The notes beneath the pieces were generated by a model that did not search any database, was not told where the DNA came from, and worked only from the letters and a program-made list of their open reading frames with translations. 64,000 nucleotides of DNA, from assembly GCA_013032095.1 (NCBI GenBank), contig WQBJ01000002.1, positions 7,501 to 71,500 on the forward strand. Direction: 5' to 3'. Source of the stretch: Ruegeria atlantica (GTDB taxonomy: Bacteria; Pseudomonadota; Alphaproteobacteria; Rhodobacterales; Rhodobacteraceae). The position numbers were made by a program, and so were the translations under genes. This document shows positions 19,463 through 28,792 of the stretch, piece by piece (the first letter of the stretch is position 1; each line of letters opens with the position of its first letter).

Positions 19463-20128
19463 TCAGAAATCCAAATCGGCGTAATGGGAAGGTGGCCGAA
19501 ACCCAGGTACCTGATCCGCCAGGATCGACCGGAACGCCGGCCGGGATTTGATCTTGGCGTACCAATCCTTGACCGCCTGCGAGCGGTTCCAATCTACGTC
19601 CGAGATATAGTCCAGCGCCGACAAATGCGCCGCTGCTGCAAAATCTGCCAGCGTCATCTGGTCCCCAGCCAACCAGCGGCGATGATCCAGTAGCCAAGCC
19701 ATGTAGTCCAGATGGTACTTTATCGCGCGGGCACCTTCCTTGACGTTTTTGCTGTCTGGATAACCCTCACCGGTCACCTTTTTGTTCACCCGCTCATACA
19801 GCAGCTTCGAAGTCACCTCGTGATGGAATTTATCATCAAACCAGCCCACCAAACGCCGCACCTCGTACCGCGCGTCAGCCTTTTTGGGCATCAGCGGAGG
19901 TTCTGGCCGGGTTTCCTCGATATACTCGCAAATGGCGGCACTTTCCGACATGATCTGCCCGTCCAGACGCAAGACCGGCACTTTCCCCGCGGGGTTGCGG
20001 CGCAGGAAATCCGGGTCTTTCTCCCAGTATTTCTCCTCGACCAGCTCAACCTCGATCTTCTTTTCCGCCAAGGACAGACGGACCTTGCGGCAATAAGGGG
20101 ACAGGGGAACGTGAAACAAACGCGCCAT
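19463..20128 (-). CDS. glutathione S-transferase family protein
   Basis: A 221-residue cytosolic GST. The N-terminal thioredoxin-like domain (residues 1-78) has the glutathione-site segment PLSPYCRKVRL, the cis-proline segment GKVPVL and the SESAAICEYI motif. The all-helical C-terminal domain contains LAGDQMTLADFAAAAHL. The substrate is unknown. The ATG at 20128 (MARLFHVP) fits the family, while the frame back to 20215 overlaps mtgA. It is the second gene after mtgA on the minus strand. Confidence 0.9.
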   Translation of the reverse strand: MARLFHVPLSPYCRKVRLSLAEKKIEVELVEEKYWEKDPDFLRRNPAGKVPVLRLDGQIMSESAAICEYIEETRPEPPLMPKKADARYEVRRLVGWFDDKFHHEVTSKLLYERVNKKVTGEGYPDSKNVKEGARAIKYHLDYMAWLLDHRRWLAGDQMTLADFAAAAHLSALDYISDVDWNRSQAVKDWYAKIKSRPAFRSILADQVPGFRPPSHYADLDF

Positions 20129-20186
20129 GGGCTTCCAATCGGACCAGTGAATACCCCCCAGCTTTAGCCTCGAGGGGCAATGAGTT

Positions 20187-20921
20187 TCAATCCTCGAAAC
20201 AATCCGCGCGACCATCTGCGCGGATGGTAGCCGCCCCGTCCAAGATCGAGGCCGCCCGCCTGCGCGTATAGACCGACGGATCGGTAACAGATCGGTTGCG
20301 CGGCGCGGGTAGTATCGCCGCGATCCGCGCCGCTTGCACCGGGCTCAACCGGGCGGCTGGCACGTTGAAATTGCTTTGGGCAGCAGCCTCAACCCCGAAA
20401 ACACCCTGTCCGGTTTCGGCAACGTTCAGATAGACCTCGAGAATGCGTTGTTTGCTCCAGAAAATCTCGACAACCGGTGTGATCGAGGTTTCCAGTGCCT
20501 TGCGCACCCAACTGCGGCCCTGCCACAGGAATACGTTCTTAACCACCTGCTGCGTTATGGTTGATGCCCCACGCGAACCGCCATCCTCCAGCGCGTCCCT
20601 GATCGCTTCGACGTCGAACCCCCAATGCAGGCAGAAATTGGCGTCCTCGGCCGCCACGACCGAGCGTGCCATGATCGGTGAAATTTCTTCGATCGGCACC
20701 CAATCGCGCTCGACCTTGCCCAACCGTCGCCATTCAGACCAGATCGTATGGGTCACTGGCGGATTGACCACCGAATACAAAATCACCAGACCCACGACAA
20801 AAGCAACCACACCCAATGCGGCGCGTGTCACCCATCGGCGAATCCGCGAGGATGTTTGATTTTTTGCCTTCGACGCCTTGCTTTTCTTACTGCTCGACTT
20901 GCGCGCTGCTTTTTTTGCCAT
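20187..20921 (-). CDS. mtgA: monofunctional biosynthetic peptidoglycan transglycosylase
   Basis: Glycosyltransferase family 51 enzyme that polymerises lipid II into glycan strands on the periplasmic face. The 244-residue protein has a very Lys/Ser-rich N-terminus (MAKKAARKSSSKKSK), one membrane anchor (~30-52), the catalytic-glutamate motif AAEDANF with HWGFD (~90-100), and the GASTITQQVVKNVFL motif near 120. There is no transpeptidase domain. Confidence 0.95.
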   Translation of the reverse strand: MAKKAARKSSSKKSKASKAKNQTSSRIRRWVTRAALGVVAFVVGLVILYSVVNPPVTHTIWSEWRRLGKVERDWVPIEEISPIMARSVVAAEDANFCLHWGFDVEAIRDALEDGGSRGASTITQQVVKNVFLWQGRSWVRKALETSITPVVEIFWSKQRILEVYLNVAETGQGVFGVEAAAQSNFNVPAARLSPVQAARIAAILPAPRNRSVTDPSVYTRRRAASILDGAATIRADGRADCFED

Positions 20922-21271
20922 GCTCTTGCTATACGACGCGGCGCGAGAGTTGGGAACGGTTTAAATCATCGATGCGCGCCTCACGCGGCCGAACCACCGG
21001 GCGCGGTTTCCGGCATCACCGGGTTGTGGGCGCGCAGTTCCGGGAACAGGCGCAGCACTTCAGCCTGCGTTACAGCATGGCCCGGAAACTAGCTTTCGCT
21101 CTTTGCACCGTTGCAAATGACAATTTCATGCCGGGCGAATAGCAGAGGGATTTATTCGAACTCATTACATTGGGTCTCAGTTTGGCTACAAATCTCAAAA
21201 AATCTATGGCCATAGCCGGGAGCGATCTGCCAAAGTACGCAATAAAGTCGGAGAATTCGCCAAAAAAATAG
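20922..21271. other. gene-poor stretch with a possible C-terminal gene fragment
   Basis: No complete gene is supported in these 350 bp. On the minus strand, about 20980-21085 reads as a 34-codon frame ending EVLRLFPELRAHNPVMPETA...GSAA and a TGA stop. It has coding-like codon use but an upstream in-frame TAG and no start codon at a plausible place. It may be the leftover 3' end of a lost gene; I do not recognise the family. The part at 21140-21270 is AT-rich and shows nothing clear. Confidence 0.3.
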
Positions 21272-21304
21272 AAAAAACCCGCGTGTCTCTGGTGACACGC
21301 GGGT
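21272..21304 (-). terminator. strong Rho-independent terminator of gltB
   Basis: A perfect 11-bp stem ACCCGCGTGTC/GACACGCGGGT with a 6-base loop lies 29 bases past the gltB stop and, on the minus strand, is followed by a run of T. Confidence 0.9.
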
Positions 21305-21333
21305 CCTTTTGCTTTGGGCCTGTGTAAGGCTGT

Positions 21334-24300
21334 TTATTCGGCGGGAACCGCCTCGACTTCGTTGGCCAGAGGGTGGCTGAGCTTGTTCAGCATCTCTTTC
21401 GGGCAGACCTGCAGGAAGTTGGCTTTTTCAACATCCCAATGCTGCAGAATGTCTGCGGCCTTGCGGCTGAAAGTCTCGGCCTGATGGGTTTCGATCAGCG
21501 ATTTCAGCTGCTCTTCCCAGTGGTCGACAGTCACCGAGCAGGTCACAAGCGTTTCTTTGTTCATCAGCGCCTCAGCTTTGCCTTCCGGGTCGTACAGATA
21601 GGCCATGCCGCCCGTCATGCCCGCGCCGAAGTTGGCACCGATGTCGCCAAGGATCACCGCAATACCGCCGGTCATGTATTCGCAACCATTCGAACCACAG
21701 CCCTCGATCACCACTTTGGCGCCCGAGTTCCGCACCGCAAAACGCTCACCTGCTCTGCCGGCGGCAAACAGGTAACCATCGGTGGCGCCGTACAGGACAG
21801 TGTTGCCGATGATGGTGTTGTCATCCGCCTTCAGCGGGCTGACTTGCGGCGGGCGCACGACAATCATGCCGCCCGACAGACCCTTGCCAACATAGTCGTT
21901 GGCATCACCGGATACTTCCAGTTTCAGACCCGGAGCGGCAAATGCCCCCAGCGACTGACCAGCCGAGCCCTGCAGCTTCACATGCAGGTGATCGGACTGG
22001 AACGTGTTCCGCATCCCGAAATTCTGCACGATATGGCTGGAAACGCGGGTACCCACGGTCCGGTGCGTGTTCTGGATCGCGTAAGACAGCTGCATCTTTT
22101 CACCGTCTTTCAGGAAGCGTGCCGCGTCGCGGACAATCTCTGCGTCCAGGGTGTCCGGAACCGCATTGCGATCCTTGTCACGGTTGTAGACGATGTCATG
22201 CGCACCATCGACGGTGATCAGCAGCGGGTTCAGGTCCAGATCATCCAGATGTGCAGACCCACGGCTGACCTGAGCCAGCAGATCGGCCCGTCCGATGATC
22301 TCGTCAATCGAACGCGCACCAAGGCTGGCCAGCAACTCGCGCACTTCCTGTGCGTAGAAGGTAATCAGGTTCACCACCTTGTCCGCGTTGCCGGTGAACT
22401 TGGCGCGCAGGCTTTCGTCCTGCGTACACACGCCAACTGGGCAAGTGTTCGACTGGCACTGACGCACCATGATACAGCCCATCGCGATCAGGGCGGCGGT
22501 TCCGATGCCGTATTCCTCGGCCCCCATCATTGCGGCCATGACGATGTCGCGCCCGGTGCGCAGGCCACCGTCGGTCCGCAGGGTGACGCGGTCGCGAAGG
22601 TTGTTCATTGCCAGAACCTGATGCGCCTCGGTCAGGCCCATCTCCCACGGAAGACCGGCGTATTTGATGCTGGTCGCGGGCGACGCACCCGTACCGCCAT
22701 TGTGACCCGAAATAAGGATAATATCCGCTTTCGCCTTGGCCACACCGGCAGCAATCGTGCCAACGCCCGAAGAGGCCACCAGCTTCACCGTCACCTTGCA
22801 GCGCGGGTTGATCTGTTTCAGGTCGTAGATCAGCTGCGCCAGATCTTCGATCGAGTAGATGTCGTGGTGCGGCGGCGGCGAGATCAGGGTCACGCCTTTG
22901 GTCGAATGACGCAGGCGCGCAATCAGGTCGGTGACCTTCATGCCGGGCAACTGACCACCCTCACCGGGCTTCGCACCCTGGGCCACCTTGATCTCCAGCT
23001 CTTCACACTGGTTCAGGTACTCGGCGGTTACACCGAACCGACCCGAGGCAACCTGTTTGATCTTGGCTGACGGATTGTCGCCATTGGGTTCCGGCACGAA
23101 GTGTGCGGGGTCTTCACCACCCTCGCCCGAGTCGGACTTGGCACCAATCCGGTTCATCGCTACGTTCAGCGTCTTGTGCGCCTCAGGCGACAGCGCGCCC
23201 AGCGACATGCCCGGGGTGACGAACCGCTTGCGGATCGAGGTGATCGACTCAACCTCTTCAATCGGGATCGGCTTGCCCAAGGGCTTGAAGTCCATCAGGT
23301 CGCGCAGATGGATCGGCGGATTCGACTGCATTTTGGCCGAATACTGCTTCCACAGCTCATACGAGGCGCGGTTACAGGCCATCTGCATCATATGCATCGA
23401 GGTCGCTTCCCAGGCGTGGGTCTCACCCGATTTCCGCGCTTTGTAGAAACCACCGATAGGCAGCACGTCCAGACCGCTGTCCCAACCCTTGGCGTGGATT
23501 TCTTCGACCTTGGTCTGGATACCGGTCACGCCGATGCCCGAAATTCGGCTGGTCATGCCCGGGAAGTACTCGGCCACCATGGCGCGGCTAAGGCCAACAG
23601 CCTCAAAGTTTAGACCTCCGCGATACGAAGAAATCACCGAGATGCCCATCTTGGCCATGATCTTCAGCAGGCCCTGGTCGATGGCTTCACGATAGCGCGC
23701 GACGTTTTCAGTCAGGGTGCCGTCCAGCAGACCGCGATCGATGCGGTCTGCCAGCGAATCCTCCGCCAGATAGGCGTTCACGACGGTGGCACCACAGCCG
23801 ATCAGCACCGCAAAGTAATGCGGATCAACACATTCCGCAGAACGCACGTTCAACGAGCAGAATGTCCGCAGCCCCTGACGGGTCAGGTGCGAATGCACCG
23901 CGCTGGTCGCCAGAATCATCGGCATCGCCACACGACCTGCGCCCGAGTTCATGTCGGACAGCACCAGATGACCTGCGCCCGAGCGCACGGCCTCTTCTGC
24001 TTCGGCTCTAACACGGGCCAAAGCCGCGCTCAGTGCGCTCCGTCCAGGTTCAAAGCTACAGTCGATTTCGGCCTGTGGTGCGTTGAAGTTCTCAACGAGG
24101 ATGTCCCACTGCGCGTTGCCGACGAAGGGGCTCTCCAGCACGATGATTTCGGTCTGGCTGCTGTCTTCGTCCAGCACGTTCTTAAGGTTTCCAAACCGTG
24201 TTTTCAGCGACATCACCCGGTACTCACGCAGCGAGTCGATCGGCGGGTTGGTCACCTGGCTGAAGTTCTGACGGAAGAAATGGCTCAGCGGCCGGTATTG

Positions 24301-25866
24301 CTTGGACAAAACTGCCGACGGGGTATCGTCGCCCATCGAGGCAATCGACTCCTTGCCGTCTTCGGCCATCGGCGCAAGGATTTGTTCCAGTTCTTCAACC
24401 GAATAGCCAGCCGCGATCTGACGCTTGCGCAGCTCTTCTCCCGAGAAAATCGGGGCTTCGTTCACACCTGCCAGCGTCACGTCCAGATCGTTTATCTTCC
24501 CGACCCATTCTCCGAAGGGCAGCGCACGCGCCAGTTTGTCCTTGATCTGCTTGTCGCGGAAAAGTTTGCCCTTCTTCATGTCGACGGCCAGCATCTGACC
24601 CGGGCCAAGCGCGCCTTTTTCGGTCACGCTGGCCTCATCAATCGGCACCATGCCTGCTTCAGAACCTGCGATAACCAAGCCGTCACCAGTAACGACATAG
24701 CGCATCGGACGCAGACCGTTCCGGTCTAGACCGGCGCAAACCCAACGGCCATCAGTCATTGCCAGCGCAGCGGGACCGTCCCATGGTTCCATCACCGAGT
24801 TGCAGTAGGAATACATGTCACGCCAGGCCTGCGGCAGCTCCACCGCCTGCTTGGACCAGCTTTCCGGCACCAGCATGGTTTTCGCCATCGGCGCCGATCG
24901 GCCCGCGCGGACCAGAACCTCGAAAACAGAGTCTAATGCTGCCGAATCCGACGATCCGCCTGCGATGATCGGCTTGATATCTTCGGCATAGTCACCAAAA
25001 GTCGAGGACGCCATGCGGATCTCATGGCTCTTCATCCAATTGATGTTGCCCTTCAGCGTGTTTATCTCACCGTTATGCGCCAACATGCGGAACGGTTGCG
25101 CCAGCCACCATTGCGGGAAGGTGTTGGTCGAGTAACGCTGGTGATAAATCGCGAAGGCGGATTCAAAACGCTCATCCATCAGGTCCGGGTAGAACACGGC
25201 GACCTGTTCAGCCAGCATCATGCCTTTGTAGATGATCGACCGACAAGACAGCGACGCCAGATACAGGCCCGAGATACCAGCAGCGGCAGCAGCTTTTTCA
25301 ATACGGCGACGAATGACGTACAACTCACGCTCAAAGGTCTCTTCGTCCACGCCTTTCGAGTTCGAGATCAGGATCTGTTCAATCTCTGGCCGGGTCGCGT
25401 TGGCCTTGTCACCCAGGCAAGTGACATCGACCGGCACGTGACGCCAGCCATAGATGTAATAACCCATGCGCAGAACTTCGGATTCCACGATGGTCCGGCA
25501 CTGTTCCTGCGCGCCGAAATCGGTGCGGGGCAGAAAAACCTGACCAACCGCGATCAGCTCATCCATGTTGGGCTCGTGACCGGTACGACGGATCTGGTCA
25601 TAGAAGAAGGGCACCGGAATTTGCACATGGATGCCGGCACCGTCACCGGTTTTGCCGTCTGCGTCCACCGCGCCGCGGTGCCAGATCGCCTTCAGCGCGT
25701 CGATACCGGCATCCACAACCTTGCGCGATGGCTTTCCGTCAACGGATACAACAAGACCCACACCGCAGGAGGAATGCTCTTCTTCCTCGGAATAGAGACC
25801 GTTTTCCGCCATCCACTTGCGCTTGGCTTCTTCGGCCCGCACCCAATCGGCATCATATTTGGTCAT
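21334..25866 (-). CDS. gltB: glutamate synthase (NADPH) large subunit
   Basis: Transfers the amide nitrogen of glutamine to 2-oxoglutarate in ammonium assimilation. The 1510-residue length is standard. Cys34 (SSCGVGLV) would become the N-terminal nucleophile after propeptide removal. The FMN/synthase domain and [3Fe-4S] cysteines CIMVRQCQSNTCPVGVC lie near residue 1130, and the C-terminal beta-helix domain with GxxxG repeats (NSGAKVVIEGCGSNGCEYM) follows. Its ATG overlaps the stop of the GFA-family gene by 4 bases, so it is part of the unit gltD - GFA gene - gltB. Confidence 0.97.
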   Translation of the reverse strand: MTKYDADWVRAEEAKRKWMAENGLYSEEEEHSSCGVGLVVSVDGKPSRKVVDAGIDALKAIWHRGAVDADGKTGDGAGIHVQIPVPFFYDQIRRTGHEPNMDELIAVGQVFLPRTDFGAQEQCRTIVESEVLRMGYYIYGWRHVPVDVTCLGDKANATRPEIEQILISNSKGVDEETFERELYVIRRRIEKAAAAAGISGLYLASLSCRSIIYKGMMLAEQVAVFYPDLMDERFESAFAIYHQRYSTNTFPQWWLAQPFRMLAHNGEINTLKGNINWMKSHEIRMASSTFGDYAEDIKPIIAGGSSDSAALDSVFEVLVRAGRSAPMAKTMLVPESWSKQAVELPQAWRDMYSYCNSVMEPWDGPAALAMTDGRWVCAGLDRNGLRPMRYVVTGDGLVIAGSEAGMVPIDEASVTEKGALGPGQMLAVDMKKGKLFRDKQIKDKLARALPFGEWVGKINDLDVTLAGVNEAPIFSGEELRKRQIAAGYSVEELEQILAPMAEDGKESIASMGDDTPSAVLSKQYRPLSHFFRQNFSQVTNPPIDSLREYRVMSLKTRFGNLKNVLDEDSSQTEIIVLESPFVGNAQWDILVENFNAPQAEIDCSFEPGRSALSAALARVRAEAEEAVRSGAGHLVLSDMNSGAGRVAMPMILATSAVHSHLTRQGLRTFCSLNVRSAECVDPHYFAVLIGCGATVVNAYLAEDSLADRIDRGLLDGTLTENVARYREAIDQGLLKIMAKMGISVISSYRGGLNFEAVGLSRAMVAEYFPGMTSRISGIGVTGIQTKVEEIHAKGWDSGLDVLPIGGFYKARKSGETHAWEATSMHMMQMACNRASYELWKQYSAKMQSNPPIHLRDLMDFKPLGKPIPIEEVESITSIRKRFVTPGMSLGALSPEAHKTLNVAMNRIGAKSDSGEGGEDPAHFVPEPNGDNPSAKIKQVASGRFGVTAEYLNQCEELEIKVAQGAKPGEGGQLPGMKVTDLIARLRHSTKGVTLISPPPHHDIYSIEDLAQLIYDLKQINPRCKVTVKLVASSGVGTIAAGVAKAKADIILISGHNGGTGASPATSIKYAGLPWEMGLTEAHQVLAMNNLRDRVTLRTDGGLRTGRDIVMAAMMGAEEYGIGTAALIAMGCIMVRQCQSNTCPVGVCTQDESLRAKFTGNADKVVNLITFYAQEVRELLASLGARSIDEIIGRADLLAQVSRGSAHLDDLDLNPLLITVDGAHDIVYNRDKDRNAVPDTLDAEIVRDAARFLKDGEKMQLSYAIQNTHRTVGTRVSSHIVQNFGMRNTFQSDHLHVKLQGSAGQSLGAFAAPGLKLEVSGDANDYVGKGLSGGMIVVRPPQVSPLKADDNTIIGNTVLYGATDGYLFAAGRAGERFAVRNSGAKVVIEGCGSNGCEYMTGGIAVILGDIGANFGAGMTGGMAYLYDPEGKAEALMNKETLVTCSVTVDHWEEQLKSLIETHQAETFSRKAADILQHWDVEKANFLQVCPKEMLNKLSHPLANEVEAVPAE

Positions 25867-26297
25867 TGGTTGTCTCCTTCTTCCGCGGGGGCGAACATCG
25901 CTTCGACCTCGGCTTTGGTCATTTGCTTGCGCTCGCCTGCGAACGCGTACCCTTCGGGCTTTTTGTCGATAAAAAGTTCCAGTTGCAGCGGGTTTCCTGT
26001 GTCTTCGAACAGGCCCGCTGCCATCTCAGTGTGTCCGTGCATCTCGCCCGGTGCGGTGACCCGATACCAAAGTGCCGATCCACATTCCGAACAAAACGCG
26101 CGCTCCGCCCAATCGGACGAGGTAAAGGTCTTGACCGGACCCAGTGCCGCATAGCCAGGCTCGGCCTGAAAGGTCACCAGCATCGAACTGGTCCAGCGAC
26201 GGCATTGGTCGCAATGGCACGCACCCAGCGAGTCCTTCGCGGAGGTGGCGGTCACTGTAACCGCGCCGCACATGCATTGGCCTTGCAATTCGGGCAT
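25863..26297 (-). CDS. GFA-family zinc protein embedded in the glt operon
   Basis: A 144-residue protein of the glutathione-dependent formaldehyde-activating enzyme / CENP-V fold. Zinc-binding cysteines are seen in GQCMCGAV (~7-14), CHCDQCRRW (~27-35) and FCSECGSALWY (~68-78). Many members have no proven activity, so formaldehyde processing is only a family label. It lies between gltD (27 bp upstream) and gltB (4-base overlap), so it is almost certainly cotranslated with glutamate synthase. Confidence 0.85.
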   Translation of the reverse strand: MPELQGQCMCGAVTVTATSAKDSLGACHCDQCRRWTSSMLVTFQAEPGYAALGPVKTFTSSDWAERAFCSECGSALWYRVTAPGEMHGHTEMAAGLFEDTGNPLQLELFIDKKPEGYAFAGERKQMTKAEVEAMFAPAEEGDNQ

Positions 26298-26324
26298 TCG
26301 AACCCTCCTGTCGCTGGGCTGGGG

Positions 26325-27758
26325 TTACTCGGCTGCGATGGCAGCCTTGGTGTTGAACCGGTCGATGATCGCATCGGCGCAGTCGCGGCCGTCTCGGATT
26401 GCCCAAACCACCAGCGAGGCACCGCGCACGATGTCGCCAATGGCGTAAACACCGTCCATCTCTGTTTCACCGGTCTGGAACGCTGCCTTGACGGTGCCCC
26501 AGCGGGTCACGGGCAGGTCGGGCTGGCCGAACAGGGTGGGCAGGTCTTCGGGCTCGAAGCCCAGCGCTTTGATTACCAGATCGGCCTCTTCTACGTAATC
26601 AGCACCTTCGATCACTTCGGGTGCCTGACGGCCCGAGGCGTCGGGCTGACCCAGACGCATCTTTTGCACCATCACGCCGGACACTTTGTCGTCGCCGGTG
26701 AAACCCTTAGGCGCGCTGAGCCATTCGAACACCACGCCTTCCTCTTCGGCATTCTGGGTTTCACGCTGCGAACCGGGCATGTTGGCGCGATCGCGGCGAT
26801 ACAAACATTTGACCGAGGTTGCACCCTGACGGATCGAGGTCCGCACGCAGTCCATCGCGGTATCGCCGCCGCCGATCACGACGACTTTCTTTCCGTCGGC
26901 GTTCAGGCGGCCATTATCGAAATCTTCGACGGCATCGCCAAAGCTCTTGCGGTTGGAAGCGGTCAGGAAGTCGATAGCTTTTTCGATGCCATTCAGCCCG
27001 CTGCCGGGCATGGACAGGTCACGCGACTTGTAAACGCCAGTCGCGATAATCACGGCGTCATGTTTGGCGCGAATCTCTTCGAATTTCGCAGCGTCCACGT
27101 CGCAGTTCAGGACGAATTCGACACCGCCATCGGCCAACAGGTCATTGCGGCGCTGAACAATGTCTTTTTCCAGTTTAAAGCCCGGAATACCGTACATCAG
27201 CAGACCACCCGCGCGGTCATAGCGGTCATAGACGGTGACCTGAATACCGGCACGGCGCAGCATGTCCGCCGCTGCCAGGCCACCGGGCCCGCCACCAATT
27301 ATGCCAACGCTTTCACTGCGCTCGACTGCGGGCGCGACCGGCTTCACCCAGCCTTTGTCCCAGGCGGTGTCCGTGATGTATTTCTCGATCGTGCCAATAG
27401 TAACGGTGCCGTGGCCCGACTGTTCGATCACGCAATTACCTTCGCACAGGCGGTCCTGCGGGCAGATGCGACCACAGATTTCCGGGAAAGTGTTGGTGGC
27501 TTGGCTGGTCTGGTAAGCCTCTTCGAGACGACCGGTCGCGGTCAGACGCAGCCAATCTGGAATATTATTGTGCAACGGGCAGTGGGACTGACAATATGGC
27601 ACACCACATTGGCTGCAGCGGCTGGCTTGCTCTTCCGCTTTGGTCGACGCGAATTCGGCATAGATTTCGTCAAAGTCTTCTTTGCGGTCATCAGCGGCAC
27701 GCTTTTCCGGCATGACGCGATCGATCTGCACAAATTTCAGCATCGGTTGCTTGGCCAC
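26325..27758 (-). CDS. gltD: glutamate synthase small subunit
   Basis: Supplies electrons from NADPH to GltB. The 477-residue protein has the N-terminal Fe-S cysteine clusters CSQCGVPYCQSHCP (~48-61) and CGRICPQDRLCEGNC (~95-109). The FAD-binding GIIGGGPGGLAAADML lies near residue 150 and the NADPH-binding VVVIGGGDTAMDC near residue 292. It is first in the minus-strand glt unit, with uppP divergent 230 bp away. Confidence 0.96.
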   Translation of the reverse strand: MAKQPMLKFVQIDRVMPEKRAADDRKEDFDEIYAEFASTKAEEQASRCSQCGVPYCQSHCPLHNNIPDWLRLTATGRLEEAYQTSQATNTFPEICGRICPQDRLCEGNCVIEQSGHGTVTIGTIEKYITDTAWDKGWVKPVAPAVERSESVGIIGGGPGGLAAADMLRRAGIQVTVYDRYDRAGGLLMYGIPGFKLEKDIVQRRNDLLADGGVEFVLNCDVDAAKFEEIRAKHDAVIIATGVYKSRDLSMPGSGLNGIEKAIDFLTASNRKSFGDAVEDFDNGRLNADGKKVVVIGGGDTAMDCVRTSIRQGATSVKCLYRRDRANMPGSQRETQNAEEEGVVFEWLSAPKGFTGDDKVSGVMVQKMRLGQPDASGRQAPEVIEGADYVEEADLVIKALGFEPEDLPTLFGQPDLPVTRWGTVKAAFQTGETEMDGVYAIGDIVRGASLVVWAIRDGRDCADAIIDRFNTKAAIAAE

Positions 27759-27988
27759 GGGTCAGACTCCATGAATTGGCTTGGTCGAGCCTCTTTAAGG
27801 GATAAGATCACAGATGAAAAGGCAATATTACTGACCTATTTTGAAAATTTTTTACCCTCTCGGTCAACTCTTCGAAAATAATTCAGTTTTTTAGTTCCGA
27901 ATCGGACCTATTTACGCACTTTCCTTTTTGGCACCACACTTATACCCATTGCGGGCAATGAATACGCGACGGCAGAACGGCGGGGCAG
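27759..27988. other. divergent promoter region of gltD and uppP
   Basis: A 230-bp AT-rich gap with no gene; it must hold the promoters of gltD (minus) and uppP (plus). T-rich tracts occur at about 27838-27895. I saw no clear NtrC or sigma-54 type site. Confidence 0.5.
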
Positions 27989-28792
27989 ATGAGTTTATTC
28001 CAGTTGATTCTTGCGGCGATTATTCAGGGAATTACCGAATTTTTGCCAATCTCTTCCTCAGGCCACTTGATCCTTCTGCCTAGCCTGACCGGCATGGATG
28101 ATCAGGGTCTGGCCATTGACGTCGCCGTGCATGTCGGCACGCTGGGTGCCGTGATTTTGTATTTCTGGTCCGACGTGAAACAGGCCGTCGCTGGCGTACC
28201 ACGCGCCCTGACTGGTCGGATCGACACTCCGCAGGCGCGCCTGGCGATGTGTCTGATCATCGCGACGATTCCCACAGTTATCGGCGGCACTATCCTGTTC
28301 AATACAGGTCTCTTCCAATCCGTGCGCTCGATGGCAGTGATTGGATGGACAATGCTGGGCTTTGGACTGCTGCTGTATTGGATGGACCAGAAGGGTCCGC
28401 AGACCAAAAAGGCCGATGACTGGGGCTTACGCGATGCGATCATCATGGGGCTTTGGCAAGCTCTGGCGCTGATTCCCGGCACCTCGCGATCAGGCATCAC
28501 CATCACCGGAGCACGGCAGTTGGGCTACAACCGGCAAGACGGCGCACGGATTGCGATGCTGATGTCGATCCCGACGATCCTGGCCTCGGGCGTATTGCTG
28601 TCAGCGGAAGTAATCCGCGAGGCGGATGCGCAACTGGCCAAAGACGGCGCAATTGCCGCTGCCTTTGCCTTTCTCTCAGCCTTGTTGGCGTTGACTTTGA
28701 TGATGCGCCTGCTGCGCAGCGTCAGCTTCACACCCTATGTCATATATCGCGTTATCTTGGGCGCAATCCTTTTGGTGATCGCCTATACCTGA
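27989..28792 (+). CDS. uppP: undecaprenyl-diphosphatase
   Basis: Integral membrane phosphatase that recycles the lipid carrier undecaprenyl pyrophosphate and confers bacitracin tolerance. The 267-residue length is standard. The two catalytic motifs are present: EFLPISSSGHL (~17-27) and PGTSRSGITI (~165-174), with about eight membrane helices. Its stop abuts the stop of the convergent NDUFA9-like gene with no spacer. Confidence 0.95.
   Translation: MSLFQLILAAIIQGITEFLPISSSGHLILLPSLTGMDDQGLAIDVAVHVGTLGAVILYFWSDVKQAVAGVPRALTGRIDTPQARLAMCLIIATIPTVIGGTILFNTGLFQSVRSMAVIGWTMLGFGLLLYWMDQKGPQTKKADDWGLRDAIIMGLWQALALIPGTSRSGITITGARQLGYNRQDGARIAMLMSIPTILASGVLLSAEVIREADAQLAKDGAIAAAFAFLSALLALTLMMRLLRSVSFTPYVIYRVILGAILLVIAYT

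Noticed and set aside
21373-23070. 565-codon plus-strand frame opposite gltB
   Set aside because: Long open antisense frames are common opposite GC-rich genes; gltB is unmistakable on the minus strand. The same applies to the long plus-strand frames at 23818-24729 and 25024-27881.
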